Of a stretch of 64,000 nucleotides of DNA, positions 32,212 to 40,955 are shown in pieces. Source of the DNA: Dryocola boscaweniae (GTDB taxonomy: Bacteria > Pseudomonadota > Gammaproteobacteria > Enterobacterales > Enterobacteriaceae). The translations under genes were made by a program, and so were the position numbers. How positions within the stretch are numbered: position 1 is the first letter of the stretch; each line of letters opens with the position of its first letter. The stretch is from assembly GCF_025215095.1 (NCBI RefSeq), contig NZ_JALHAP010000082.1, forward strand, positions 124,001 to 188,000, in the 5' to 3' direction. The notes beneath the pieces are model-generated. The model worked only from the letters and a program-made list of their open reading frames with translations, ran no database searches and was not told the origin of the DNA.

Positions 32212-32811
32212 TCAGCAGACAGGTTCTGCGATTAGACGATTCACATAGATAAGCGCGCTTTCCAGCGGGACCGCACTACGCGAAATCTTCGCCTGCAGGC
32301 TGGCGCCCAGCCACAGAGCATAAATCGTTTGTGCAAGGCTCAGGGTGTCGCCTTCGATCACGAGGCTTTTTTCCGCCTGACCCTTTTCCAGCGCGTTGGC
32401 CAACTGGCTGATTATCTGCGCAGCGCCTTTGTCCAGCGCGCCGCGCATATCTTCGGAGAGATCGCAGACCTCAGCCGAGAGTTTTACCGTCAGACAGCTA
32501 ATCAGGCTGCTGTGCTGGCAGAACCAGGTAAGACCTTCCTGATACCAGCCCAACAACTTTTCACGATAGCTGCCGCTACCCTGACAGAAATGCTGCTGCA
32601 ACCGCTGGTTATAACCTGCGTAATAACGCTCCAGCATGACCACGCCAAACGCTTCTTTCGAGCGGAAGTAGTGATAAAAAGAGCCTTTCGGTACTTCGGC
32701 GGTGCGCAACAGTTCGCTTAATCCCATGCCGGTAAAGCCGCGCTGCAGACAAAGCTGCTCGCCGGTGGCAAGGAGATGTTCACGAGTATCATGTGCAGGG
32801 TTTCTGTTCAT
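32212..32811 (-). CDS. nemR: TetR-family repressor NemR
   Basis: 199 residues. TetR HTH at residues ~25-55 (FTGMGLSELLRTAEVPKGSF then YHYFRSKEAFG). The ligand domain has several cysteines (for example FCQHSSLISCL), in line with its known sensing of hypochlorite, quinones and other electrophiles by Cys modification. It represses its own operon with nemA and gloA. Divergent from ydhL. Confidence 0.96.
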   Translation of the reverse strand: MNRNPAHDTREHLLATGEQLCLQRGFTGMGLSELLRTAEVPKGSFYHYFRSKEAFGVVMLERYYAGYNQRLQQHFCQGSGSYREKLLGWYQEGLTWFCQHSSLISCLTVKLSAEVCDLSEDMRGALDKGAAQIISQLANALEKGQAEKSLVIEGDTLSLAQTIYALWLGASLQAKISRSAVPLESALIYVNRLIAEPVC

Positions 32812-32825
32812 GGCGACAACTGTAA

Positions 32826-32841
32826 TAGACCAATCAGTCTA
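32826..32841. promoter_or_regulatory. NemR operator upstream of nemR
   Basis: TAGACCAATCAGTCTA, inverted repeat TAGAC-N6-GTCTA, 15 bases before the nemR start codon, the expected autorepression site. Confidence 0.7.
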
Positions 32842-33010
32842 GCGCAAGATGCAGGCGCACAATTTTTCAGAGACGCTGTATTCGCGGCGGGCGTCCCTCA
32901 CCGGACAGAAAATAATTTTGCGCGCGCGGGTGCAATAAACAACCTTCTCAGCTTGCAAGCTGGTGATTGTCGGACTTCAATTGTAGGAAGATTGATAGCG
33001 GGGGACGTGA

Positions 33011-33250
33011 GTGCCAGAACAGCTTGAGTTTTTTCCAATCCAGAGCCCGTGCCGTGGAATTTGCCAGTCGGATGAACGCGGTTTTTGCCGCGGCTGCATG
33101 CGCAGCAGGGACGAGAGATTTAACTGGCAGAAAATGAGCGACGCGCAAAAACAGGATGTGCTGCGTCTTTGCCGCCAGCGTTTTTTGCGTAAGTTACGAG
33201 CAAATAACAGTTCTGCACCTGAAGAACCGCAGCAGCCCTCACTTTTTTAA
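33011..33250 (+). CDS. ydhL: DUF1289 small cysteine-rich protein YdhL
   Basis: 79 residues with four cysteines in PCRGICQSDERGFCRGC, the DUF1289 (putative metal-binding) signature, ending in QPSLF. It starts with GTG at 33011. Length and sequence match E. coli YdhL; function unknown. It is followed after 58 bases by ydhF in the same direction. Confidence 0.9.
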   Translation: MPEQLEFFPIQSPCRGICQSDERGFCRGCMRSRDERFNWQKMSDAQKQDVLRLCRQRFLRKLRANNSSAPEEPQQPSLF

Positions 33251-33308
33251 TTGCTTAACCCCGTTATACTCCGTCGCAGAATTTATCTATTATCGAGGTC
33301 ATGCTTTT

Positions 33309-34205
33309 ATGGTACAGCGCATTACGATTTCCCCGCAGGGGCCGGAGTTTTCACGTCTGGTGATGGGGTACTGGCGTTTGATGGAGTGGAATATGTCGCC
33401 ACGCCAGTTAGCCGGTTTTATTGAAGAGCATGTTGAGTTGGGCATTACCACGGCCGATCACGCGGATATTTACGGCGGCTATCTGTGCGAAGCCGCCTTT
33501 GGCGACGCGATGCGCCTGGCGCCTCATTTGCGTCAAAAAATGGAGATCGTGACGAAATGCGGTATTGCCACCACGGCGAATCCGGACCACGTTCTGGGCC
33601 ACTACATTACCGACCGCAGCCACATCATCAGCAGCGCAGAATCTTCGCTGCAAAAACTGGCGACGGATTATCTGGATCTGCTGTTAATCCATCGCCCGGA
33701 CCCGTTAATGGACGCGGACGAAGTGGCGGAAGCTTTCACTGCGCTGCATCAGAGCGGAAAAGTGCGTCATTTTGGCGTGTCTAACTTTACGCCTGCCCAG
33801 TTCTCGCTGTTGCAGTCACGCCTGCCTTTCACGCTTGCCACAAACCAGGTTGAGATCTCGCCGGTTCATCAGCCAGCGATTCTGGACGGCACCCTGGATC
33901 AGTGCCAGCAGCTACGTATTCGTCCGATGGCCTGGTCGTGCCTTGGAGGCGGTAGCCTGTTTAACGACGAAACCAACCAGCCGCTGCGTGACGAACTGCA
34001 GGCCGTAGCGAATGAAATCGGCGCGCAAACCATCGAGCAGGTGGTTTATGCATGGGTGATGCGTCTGCCATCGCAGCCGCTGCCGATTATTGGCTCAGGC
34101 AAAATTGAGCGCGTGCGTTCGGCCATCCATTCTCTGTCACTGGAAATGAGCCGTCAGCAATGGTTCCGTATTCGTAAAGCCGCGCTGGGTTACGACGTGC
34201 CTTAA
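33309..34205 (+). CDS. ydhF: Aldo/keto reductase-family oxidoreductase YdhF
   Basis: 298 residues, equal to E. coli YdhF. AKR barrel features: TADHADIYGGYLCEAAFG (catalytic Asp/Tyr region near 50), LLLIHRPDPLMD and VRHFGVSNFTP, with GSGKIERVRSA for NADPH binding. Substrate unknown. ATG at 33309 has GAGGT ten bases upstream; the frame is open further back through ydhL in another frame without meaning. Confidence 0.94.
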   Translation: MVQRITISPQGPEFSRLVMGYWRLMEWNMSPRQLAGFIEEHVELGITTADHADIYGGYLCEAAFGDAMRLAPHLRQKMEIVTKCGIATTANPDHVLGHYITDRSHIISSAESSLQKLATDYLDLLLIHRPDPLMDADEVAEAFTALHQSGKVRHFGVSNFTPAQFSLLQSRLPFTLATNQVEISPVHQPAILDGTLDQCQQLRIRPMAWSCLGGGSLFNDETNQPLRDELQAVANEIGAQTIEQVVYAWVMRLPSQPLPIIGSGKIERVRSAIHSLSLEMSRQQWFRIRKAALGYDVP

Positions 34206-34286
34206 TCCTGAAAAACCTTTACCTCCCGGTGAAAACTGCGCATGTGGCCTATGCTTAACAGGCGAAAAGACAACCCGGGAGGTAAC

Positions 34287-34808
34287 ATGAAGCGTTTTAA
34301 TCTGGCTCTGTTAGCACTTTTCACCTGTACTGCCGCGCAGGCGGCAAGCGAAAAAGTAGAAATGAATCTCGTCACGCCGCAGGGTATCGGCCAATCTCTT
34401 GGCGTGGTGACCATCAACGAAACCGACAAAGGCCTGGAATTTGCGCCGGATCTGAAAACGCTTCCCCCGGGTGAACATGGCTTCCATATCCATGCCAAAG
34501 GCACCTGTGAGCCCGCGCTGAAAGACGGTAAACCATCCGCCGCCGAAGCAGCAGGCGGTCACCTCGATCCTGAACACACCGGCAAACATCTGGGGCCGGA
34601 AGGCGCCGGGCATCTGGGGGATTTACCTGTTTTAGTGGTGAATAATGACGGCATCGCCACGCAGCCCGTCACGGCGCCGCGTTTGAAAAAGCTTGATGAA
34701 GTGAAGGGCAAGGCGCTGATGATCCACGTTAACGGCGATAATATGTCCGATCAGCCAAAACCTCTTGGCGGCGGCGGTGAGCGCTACGCATGTGGCGTGA
34801 TCAAATAA
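34287..34808 (+). CDS. sodC: Periplasmic Cu,Zn superoxide dismutase
   Basis: 173 residues with a signal peptide (MKRFNLALLALFTCTAAQA). Metal ligands: HGFHIHAKG, GGHLDPEHTGKH, GAGHLGDLP and LMIHVNGDN; disulfide cysteines in KGTCEPA and RYACGVIK. It removes superoxide in the periplasm. The start is the ATG at 34287 with GGGAGG before it; the longer frame from 34242 would spoil the signal peptide. The gene ends two bases from the convergent ydhK. Confidence 0.96.
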   Translation: MKRFNLALLALFTCTAAQAASEKVEMNLVTPQGIGQSLGVVTINETDKGLEFAPDLKTLPPGEHGFHIHAKGTCEPALKDGKPSAAEAAGGHLDPEHTGKHLGPEGAGHLGDLPVLVVNNDGIATQPVTAPRLKKLDEVKGKALMIHVNGDNMSDQPKPLGGGGERYACGVIK

Positions 34809-34809
34809 A

Positions 34810-36831
34810 TTAGCTGCCGCCCGTCAGCGTACCGACAGGCGGCGCCTGTTCTAACTGCGATAGCGAGCAATAAAGTCGCCAGATAATACCGGCCAGGTCT
34901 CGCGCCGCCGGGTTGTGATGATGGGACAGGCTGTCGCATATTTTTTGTAATTCACGTAATGCCTCTCCCAGCGGGCGCTGCTGCACGCCTCGTTCGCTCA
35001 TTACGTCACGCAAGGTATGTATGCATACGTCCCGCACGTTTGAAAGCGGGTCCGAACGCGATTCCCAACTGCGCAACTGCCACACCACGTGTGAGCAGTT
35101 CAACAGCACCACGCCCCAGCGCAGCAACCAGCGCCTCGCAATTTCGTCTTTGCTATTACTCAACTGGCTGATGTGATGATAAACCAGCGATTCAAACTGG
35201 TTTTCATTACGCTGCGGCCTGCCGCTTAGCTGATCGACAAAACCGCGCCGCAAAGAACGTATGTGGCGGCGGCTTTTGCGGGTGTCGGAACTTGGGCGCA
35301 GAACGGAAAAGGCGACCCACGACAAACCCACGCCGATAACTTTCGCCAGATTATCGTTCAGGAAATCCGCGAAATCGTAGACTGGCGGGTTGGTCACGGC
35401 AATAAACGAGCCCATAAAAACAATCAACTGTCCCCACAGCCCGGCAAGCTTCGGCTGCTGCAGCTTCATAAGCTGCATAGTGGCGAGCAGCGGGAACAAA
35501 AAGAGCAGAAATTGCCATAAGTCCGTTATTTGCACCATCAGGCCGAATTTGATCAGAAAGCTGAATAACGACAGCCAAAGCAGGGTGCGCATCAGCAGAG
35601 TCAAAGAGCCAAGTGGCGAGGCGACGGAAGAATAAAGCACGCAGCTTATCGCCGCGAGCGACAGAGCGCCACCTGCCGATTCCCACTGGGTGCTGACTCC
35701 CCAGGCGCCGGTTACCGTTATCACGCAGAACGTGCGTAATGCGCTCCACGCCGCTTCGGCGTTATCGGTGTTTCGCGCGAGGGAAGGCGTCCTGGGCGGC
35801 GTTAAGACGGAAACCGGCGTGGCGTTTTCCAGCTCGCGTAACCAACGGCTGCTATCAAGATATAACCAGCAAAAGTAGCGCAGGCGATGCCAGAAAGCCT
35901 GATGACGATAATCATCCTGCGAAGCCGGCGCGATTTGCTGCAGCAGCCTTGCGATATCGTATTTATGTACTTCCGGCCGCGCCAGCTCTTTAAGCAGCGT
36001 ATCAAGCAGCGGCCACAGATGCGCAGGCGGTTCAGGCCAGTTCAGCAACATACGGCGCAGGCCCGAGATAACGCTGGTCAGACGTAGCTGCTGGTGAAGC
36101 AGATAATTAAGCAAATTATTCTGGCGACGAAAGCGGTAATGGCTCCAGAAGGCCTGAATACGCAGCAGGTTCATCGTCAGAATCTGGCTGATAACACCTT
36201 CATGAGCGGTGCGAATCGCATCCGTGGTTTCAGGCTTCCACAGCAGGCTTGCATGCTCCAGCAGCCGTGCGTGCATGTTTTTAAGGGCCGTCAGCAGGGC
36301 GGTGCCATCGGAGGTGCTGGGCAGCACCATCATCATAAAACCGCCGCACAATATCCCGACTACCACCTCGCAAACGCGCGCCTGGGCGATATCCCACAGT
36401 TCGGTGTATTCAACGGTATCGATCATCGGGAAGGCGATGATCGCCGCGGTGTAGCCGGCCAGCATAAAAGCATAGGCCGCATTATTCTGAAAATGGCTGG
36501 AAACCCAGGTGCAGAGCGCAAGCCAGGCGGCCATCGCAAAGATGAAAAGCCACGGATCGTTTAACGTGTTACCGGCAATGATCATCGCGGCCGCAGCGCC
36601 AATAAAGCTGCCCGCAATGCGGCCCAGGCTTTTGCTGACAACGCCGCCGACGGTGGGGAAGCTTACTACGGCGGCGGAGGTCATGGCCCAGTAAGGCTCA
36701 TCTAAGTTCAGACAATAGGCGATAGTTAAGGCCAGACACATCGCAATGGCGTTACGCAGCGCATAGCGCCATTGTCCGCCGCTTGCCTTTCCCCACGGTG
36801 TGTTGCGCCATTCAAGCCAGCTAAGTTTCAT
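34810..36831 (-). CDS. ydhK: FUSC-family inner-membrane efflux component YdhK
   Basis: 673 residues: an N-terminal half with six membrane spans (first spans at ~25-180), a cytoplasmic stretch, and a second spanning block at ~380-500, as in AaeB/fusaric-acid resistance proteins. It forms an efflux system with the HlyD-like YdhJ and the small YdhI, whose genes lie just upstream (7-base gap to ydhJ). Substrate unknown. The operon is divergent from slyA, a known arrangement under SlyA control. Confidence 0.93.
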   Translation of the reverse strand: MKLSWLEWRNTPWGKASGGQWRYALRNAIAMCLALTIAYCLNLDEPYWAMTSAAVVSFPTVGGVVSKSLGRIAGSFIGAAAAMIIAGNTLNDPWLFIFAMAAWLALCTWVSSHFQNNAAYAFMLAGYTAAIIAFPMIDTVEYTELWDIAQARVCEVVVGILCGGFMMMVLPSTSDGTALLTALKNMHARLLEHASLLWKPETTDAIRTAHEGVISQILTMNLLRIQAFWSHYRFRRQNNLLNYLLHQQLRLTSVISGLRRMLLNWPEPPAHLWPLLDTLLKELARPEVHKYDIARLLQQIAPASQDDYRHQAFWHRLRYFCWLYLDSSRWLRELENATPVSVLTPPRTPSLARNTDNAEAAWSALRTFCVITVTGAWGVSTQWESAGGALSLAAISCVLYSSVASPLGSLTLLMRTLLWLSLFSFLIKFGLMVQITDLWQFLLFLFPLLATMQLMKLQQPKLAGLWGQLIVFMGSFIAVTNPPVYDFADFLNDNLAKVIGVGLSWVAFSVLRPSSDTRKSRRHIRSLRRGFVDQLSGRPQRNENQFESLVYHHISQLSNSKDEIARRWLLRWGVVLLNCSHVVWQLRSWESRSDPLSNVRDVCIHTLRDVMSERGVQQRPLGEALRELQKICDSLSHHHNPAARDLAGIIWRLYCSLSQLEQAPPVGTLTGGS

Positions 36832-36838
36832 GGCCGAC

Positions 36839-37696
36839 TCAGCGTGTAATGGTCACGGTGCAGGTGGTGCCGGAAACCAGCGTCACACCCTGGGGAATCT
36901 CATCAAGCCTGATGCGTACCGGCACGCGTTGGGCCAGGCGCACCCAGGGCACGTTAGGTTTTATGTCCGGCACAAGATCGCTTTCGCTCTCAATGCTCTG
37001 GTCGTAGATGGCGCGGCCGATGCTTTCCACTTTACCCGTAAGCGGCTGATGTCCGCTATAGAGGATAATATTCGCTAAATCGCCGGGCTGAATGTGCCGC
37101 AGCTTGGTCTCTTCAAAATAGCCCACCACATAAAATGAGTGGCTGTCCACAAGGGCGAAAACAGGCTGCCCGGTAGTGGCGTAGTTTCCGGTACGGGTAG
37201 AAAGGTTAGTGACCCAACCATCCACCGGGGCGCTCACCGTGGTCTGGCTAATTTGCCACTGTGCCTGTTCAAGCGTTGCCTGTGCGGCTTTGACTGCGGC
37301 CTGCGAAGCTTTCACGTTGATATTGGCGGTATCCATATCTTCCGCAGAAATGTAATTGCGCGGCAGGTTGTGGCGGCGACGGGCTTCATTGCTGGCTTTT
37401 GACAGTTCGGACTGCGCCTGCGCGAGCTGCGCCTGAGCGTTGAGTTCGGCAATACGGTACGGCGTGGCGTCGAGGGTGAACAAAACGGTGCCGGCCTTCA
37501 CGAACTGGTTATCCACCACGTTCAGTTTCGTGATGGTGCCTGAGACCTGCGGCGTGATGCTGACCTGCTCGGCGCGCACCTTCCCGTCTCGCGTCCAGGG
37601 AGATTGCATGTAATAATTCCACAGCAGCCAGCCTGCGACCAGTGCTGCGGCGAAAACCAGCAGGGTAGAAAAGTACTTTAAGGTTTTAAAATTCAT
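36839..37696 (-). CDS. ydhJ: HlyD-family membrane-fusion protein YdhJ
   Basis: 285 residues as in E. coli. One N-terminal membrane anchor (YFSTLLVFAAALVAGWLLW), then the barrel-sandwich segment VSITPQVSGTITKLNVVDNQ, a coiled-coil hairpin (residues ~95-150) and ISQTTVSAPVDGWVTNLS. It bridges the inner-membrane FUSC protein to an outer-membrane channel. Start taken as ATG at 37696 with AGGG eight bases before; the frame to 37723 includes part of ydhI's end and is not favoured. Confidence 0.93.
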   Translation of the reverse strand: MNFKTLKYFSTLLVFAAALVAGWLLWNYYMQSPWTRDGKVRAEQVSITPQVSGTITKLNVVDNQFVKAGTVLFTLDATPYRIAELNAQAQLAQAQSELSKASNEARRRHNLPRNYISAEDMDTANINVKASQAAVKAAQATLEQAQWQISQTTVSAPVDGWVTNLSTRTGNYATTGQPVFALVDSHSFYVVGYFEETKLRHIQPGDLANIILYSGHQPLTGKVESIGRAIYDQSIESESDLVPDIKPNVPWVRLAQRVPVRIRLDEIPQGVTLVSGTTCTVTITR

Positions 37697-37700
37697 GTAG

Positions 37701-37937
37701 TTACCCTGCAACCAGAATGACAAGAGCCGCGCTTACCGACAGGGCGAAAAGCGATAAATCCATTAGCGTGGGATGCCATATTTCGCCCGAATACATCCAG
37801 TCGCGTAAAAGACGATGTAAAACGAGCCAGATAAAAAAGCCCAGCATCACCGCTTTGAACAAAGGGGGAAAGTAAATGGATGCGCCTACGATCAAATCCT
37901 GAACGGGTAGACCCGATGCGGTAAAGGTGAAGCTCAC
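37701..37937 (-). CDS. ydhI: DUF1656 small membrane protein YdhI
   Basis: 78 residues with two membrane spans, ending in LVILVAG. It matches E. coli YdhI in length and in the VGASIYFPPLFKAVMLGFFI and RLLRDWMYSGEIWHPTLMD stretches. The start is GTG at 37937, preceded by AAAGGA with nine bases spacing; upstream in-frame ATGs have no ribosome site. AaeX-like third component of the efflux operon. Confidence 0.88.
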   Translation of the reverse strand: MSFTFTASGLPVQDLIVGASIYFPPLFKAVMLGFFIWLVLHRLLRDWMYSGEIWHPTLMDLSLFALSVSAALVILVAG

Positions 37938-38089
37938 GTCGCATAATCCTTTAAAGAGCGGGGTGTCTGCCGTTTCCCCAGGCCTTGTGATTGTATGAAA
38001 GTGTAGCTGGTTGCATAACATCAGCAAAAGTAAGGAATTTGTTTTTAAAAATTAAAGCCTGCACAATAGTCTAAAATCAGTATAATAAG

Positions 38090-38101
38090 TTAGCAAGCTA
38101 A
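38090..38101. promoter_or_regulatory. SlyA box in the slyA/ydhI promoter region
   Basis: TTAGCAAGCTAA, the exact palindromic SlyA binding sequence, 16 bases before the slyA start and in the divergent region with ydhIJK. It fits the known autoregulation of slyA. Confidence 0.85.
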
Positions 38102-38117
38102 TTATAAGGAGATGAAA

Positions 38118-38552
38118 TTGGAAACGCCATTAGGATCAGATTTGGCCCGGCTGGTACGCATCTGGCGTGCTCTTATTGACCATCGCCTGAAACCTCTGGA
38201 ATTGACACAGACACACTGGGTAACGCTGCATAATATTCATCAGCTACCGCCCGAGCAGTCACAGATTCAGTTGGCCAAAGCGATTGGCATCGAGCAGCCT
38301 TCATTGGTCAGAACGCTTGATCAACTTGAAGAGAAAGGGTTGATATCACGCCAGACCTGCGCAAACGATCGCCGGGCAAAACGAATCAAGCTTACCGAAC
38401 GCGCTATGCCGATCATTACCGAGATGGAACATGTGATCAATCAAACGCGCGGGGAAATTTTATCCGGCATCAGCGCGGATGAATTAAGCCTGTTGATTAA
38501 TCTTATTAGCCGTCTTGAGCAGAATATTATCGAACTCCAGGCGCGTGACTAA
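38118..38552 (+). CDS. slyA: MarR-family transcriptional regulator SlyA
   Basis: 144 residues from a TTG start. The AAGGAG ribosome site (38106-38111) is directly against the in-frame ATG at 38112 but six bases from TTG at 38118, so TTG is preferred, as reported for enterobacterial slyA. Winged-helix region IQLAKAIGIEQPSLVRTLDQ and the DRRAKRIKLT wing are nearly identical to E. coli/Salmonella SlyA. It counters H-NS silencing and controls envelope and stress genes; salicylate-type ligands relieve binding. A bidirectional terminator lies between it and slyB. Confidence 0.96.
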   Translation: METPLGSDLARLVRIWRALIDHRLKPLELTQTHWVTLHNIHQLPPEQSQIQLAKAIGIEQPSLVRTLDQLEEKGLISRQTCANDRRAKRIKLTERAMPIITEMEHVINQTRGEILSGISADELSLLINLISRLEQNIIELQARD

Positions 38553-38562
38553 GCCAACCAAT

Positions 38563-38592
38563 AAAAAAGGCCTGCTGAGCAGGCCTTTTTTA
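38563..38592. terminator. Bidirectional terminator between slyA and slyB
   Basis: AGGCCTGC/GCAGGCCT stem, three-base loop, with an A-run before and a T-run after; serves slyA (+) and slyB (-). Confidence 0.92.
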
Positions 38593-38603
38593 TTAAATCA
38601 TTC

Positions 38604-39071
38604 TTAACGTGGCGAAACGGTTAGCTGATTACCGCTACCGGCAATAGCAACGCGCTGACCTGCGGAGAATTTACTGCTGCCTTGTTTTTGCACCACCATG
38701 ATGCTGTTGCCGTCATCTTTACGGATTTCGAGCTCAACGCCCTGGCTTTTGTTTACCGCGCCCTGAACGCCCTGGCCTGCAACGCCCCCTGCAACGGCAC
38801 CGGCAGCCGTTGCCAGTGAACGACCGGTACCGCCGCCTACGGTATTCCCCAGGAAACCGCCCAATACCGCACCACCGATTGCGCCAATCACGTTGGAGTC
38901 ATCGCCCCCCTGGATCTGCACCTGACGAACGTTGACCACGGTGCCGTAGGTTACGCTCTGTACCTGCTTTGCATCAGAAGCTTTATAGACATCACCAGAA
39001 AGTGAGCTGTCATTGACACAACCCGCTAAAGATAAGCCAACTAACGAAACAACCAATACACGTGAAATCAT
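38604..39071 (-). CDS. slyB: Outer-membrane lipoprotein SlyB
   Basis: 155 residues. Lipoprotein signal with lipobox LAGC (Cys at about 18), then a glycine-zipper 2TM domain (GAIGGAVLGGFLGNTVGGGT ... AGAVAGGVAGQGVQGAV). SlyB is a PhoPQ-induced outer-membrane lipoprotein that shields outer-membrane proteins under LPS stress. ATG at 39071 begins the signal peptide; fourteen upstream codons in frame are unlikely. A PhoP-box-like repeat is about 130 bases upstream. Confidence 0.95.
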   Translation of the reverse strand: MISRVLVVSLVGLSLAGCVNDSSLSGDVYKASDAKQVQSVTYGTVVNVRQVQIQGGDDSNVIGAIGGAVLGGFLGNTVGGGTGRSLATAAGAVAGGVAGQGVQGAVNKSQGVELEIRKDDGNSIMVVQKQGSSKFSAGQRVAIAGSGNQLTVSPR

Positions 39072-39200
39072 TTTATGAATCTCCTGTTCATCTGGAAACG
39101 CCCAAGCGAGCATCCTTCATGGGTAAATTATATGGTATTTAGGTGCGAAATTTCATTTTAGTTCAGCACAGTGAATGTAAAAATAATAAAAGAGCCGCCC

Positions 39201-39217
39201 TTAACCGGAAGTAAACG
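39201..39217 (-). promoter_or_regulatory. Candidate PhoP box upstream of slyB
   Basis: On the - strand the sequence is CGTTTA-CTTCC-GGTTAA, a direct repeat with the 5-base spacing of the PhoP box (T/G)GTTTA-N5-(T/G)GTTTA, with a few mismatches. It lies about 130 bases upstream of slyB, a known PhoP target in E. coli. Confidence 0.45.
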
Positions 39218-39357
39218 GTTGTATCCGCGGCCTTGATCGGAAAATAAATACTCCTTCAGGTCGCGATGCTGTTAAAAAATATTAATAAATCATCGTATTA
39301 AGTGTTAGTTTATGGTGGAGTATTTCTCTCAATCGGCGCGGTTTACAGGAGTAACAG

Positions 39358-40482
39358 ATGAAATCTGGTCGTTATATCGGCGTGATGTCGGGCACCAGTC
39401 TCGATGGCATAGATGTTGTTTTAGCGGCCATTGATGAACATCTGGTCGTTCAGCTTGCCAGCTACAGCCATCCCATTCCTCTGGATATAAAAAATGCCGT
39501 TCTGGCTATTTGCCAGGGCCAGCAGCTTACGCTCTCTCAGCTTGGCCAGCTTGACAATCGCCTCGGTAAACTCTTTGCGCAGGCCGTCCAAATCCTGATG
39601 GATCAACAAAGTCTTACCCGTGAGGATGTAACCGCTATTGGTTGCCACGGGCAAACTGTCTGGCATGAACCGCAGGGGGACGCGGCGCACACGTTGCAAA
39701 TTGGCGACAACAATCAGATAGTCGCGCTAACGGGCGTGACCGTCGTAGGCGATTTTCGTCGTCGGGATATGGCCCTTGGCGGGCAGGGCGCGCCGCTGGT
39801 GCCAGCTTTCCACCATGCGCTGCTTGCGCATCCTACAGAACGCCGCATGGTGCTCAATATCGGCGGCATCGCGAATCTTTCGCTGTTGATTCCGGGTCAC
39901 GCGGTGAAGGGTTATGACACCGGGCCTGGCAATATGCTGATGGACGCGTGGATTTGGCGTCAAAAAGGCAAGCCTTACGATAAAGACGCCCAGTGGGCGA
40001 GCAGCGGAAAAATCATTCTGCCGCTGCTACAGCAAATGCTGAGCGACCCTTATTTTGCCGCGCCTGCGCCAAAAAGCACCGGACGTGAGTATTTCAATCT
40101 TGGCTGGCTTGAGCGCCATCTTACCGCCTTCCCGGGCCTTGCCAGCGAAGATATCCAGGCAACCCTTACCGAGCTTACCGCCGTTACGATATCCGAGCAG
40201 GTGCTGTTAAGCGGGGGTTGTGAGCGTCTGATGGTCTGCGGCGGCGGGAGCCGTAACCCGCTTTTAATGGCGCGTCTGGCAGGTTTATTACCCGGCACAG
40301 AAGTGGGTTCCACCGATGAGTCAGGCATCAGCGGTGACGATATGGAAGCGCTGGCATTCGCATGGCTTGCCTACCGTACTATGTCCGGTTTGCCGGGAAA
40401 TTTACCTTCCGTAACCGGCGCATCCGAGGCGAGCGTGCTGGGCGCGATTTTTCCCGCCAACCTCCGGCATAATCAGAGTTAA
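39358..40482 (+). CDS. anmK: Anhydro-N-acetylmuramic acid kinase
   Basis: 374 residues of the ASKHA-type kinase family. GVMSGTSLDGIDVVL is the N-terminal phosphate-binding signature, with IGCHGQTVWH, NIGGIANLSLL and GPGNMLMDAW following. It phosphorylates and opens 1,6-anhydro-MurNAc from cell-wall recycling to MurNAc-6-phosphate. Divergent from slyB and followed by mliC. Confidence 0.97.
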   Translation: MKSGRYIGVMSGTSLDGIDVVLAAIDEHLVVQLASYSHPIPLDIKNAVLAICQGQQLTLSQLGQLDNRLGKLFAQAVQILMDQQSLTREDVTAIGCHGQTVWHEPQGDAAHTLQIGDNNQIVALTGVTVVGDFRRRDMALGGQGAPLVPAFHHALLAHPTERRMVLNIGGIANLSLLIPGHAVKGYDTGPGNMLMDAWIWRQKGKPYDKDAQWASSGKIILPLLQQMLSDPYFAAPAPKSTGREYFNLGWLERHLTAFPGLASEDIQATLTELTAVTISEQVLLSGGCERLMVCGGGSRNPLLMARLAGLLPGTEVGSTDESGISGDDMEALAFAWLAYRTMSGLPGNLPSVTGASEASVLGAIFPANLRHNQS

Positions 40483-40574
40483 CTGAAATTATCTTCACCC
40501 CAGAGTCTCTACACTGAAGAAGAAAAGGGAGGGCTGAGCCCCTCCAGGGATAAGAAGATCTTCAGGATACGCAG

Positions 40575-40898
40575 ATGAAAAAATTACTTGTTGCCACGAT
40601 TCCGATGCTGCTTGCCGGCTGTAGCTACTACAACTCCTTCGTGGAACGGATGCAAACCGACACGCAGCAATACCAGTGTGACGAAAAGCCGCTCACCGTG
40701 AAGCTTAATAACAACAAGCAGATGGTTAACTTCGTTTATAACAACGATTACCTGTCGCTGACGCAAGGGCTGTCAGCCTCCGGCGCGCGTTATACCGACG
40801 GCGTTTATGTCTTCTGGTCTAAAGGCGACAGCGCTACCGTTTATCGCAAAGACACCGTTGTGCTCAATAATTGCCAGCTACAAAATCCCCGGCGTTGA
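40575..40898 (+). CDS. mliC: Membrane-bound inhibitor of C-type lysozyme (lipoprotein)
   Basis: 107 residues. Lipobox LLAGC with Cys at 16, then the MliC domain with CDEKPLTVKLNNN near the start and VYVFWSKGDSATVYR near the end. It blocks host C-type lysozyme at the cell surface. It follows anmK and precedes pdxH in the order known from E. coli. Confidence 0.95.
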   Translation: MKKLLVATIPMLLAGCSYYNSFVERMQTDTQQYQCDEKPLTVKLNNNKQMVNFVYNNDYLSLTQGLSASGARYTDGVYVFWSKGDSATVYRKDTVVLNNCQLQNPRR

Positions 40899-40955
40899 GA
40901 TTTCTCAGGGTGGAGCGCACAATAGTTCCACCTGATTCTAGCCTGACGTAACGCC

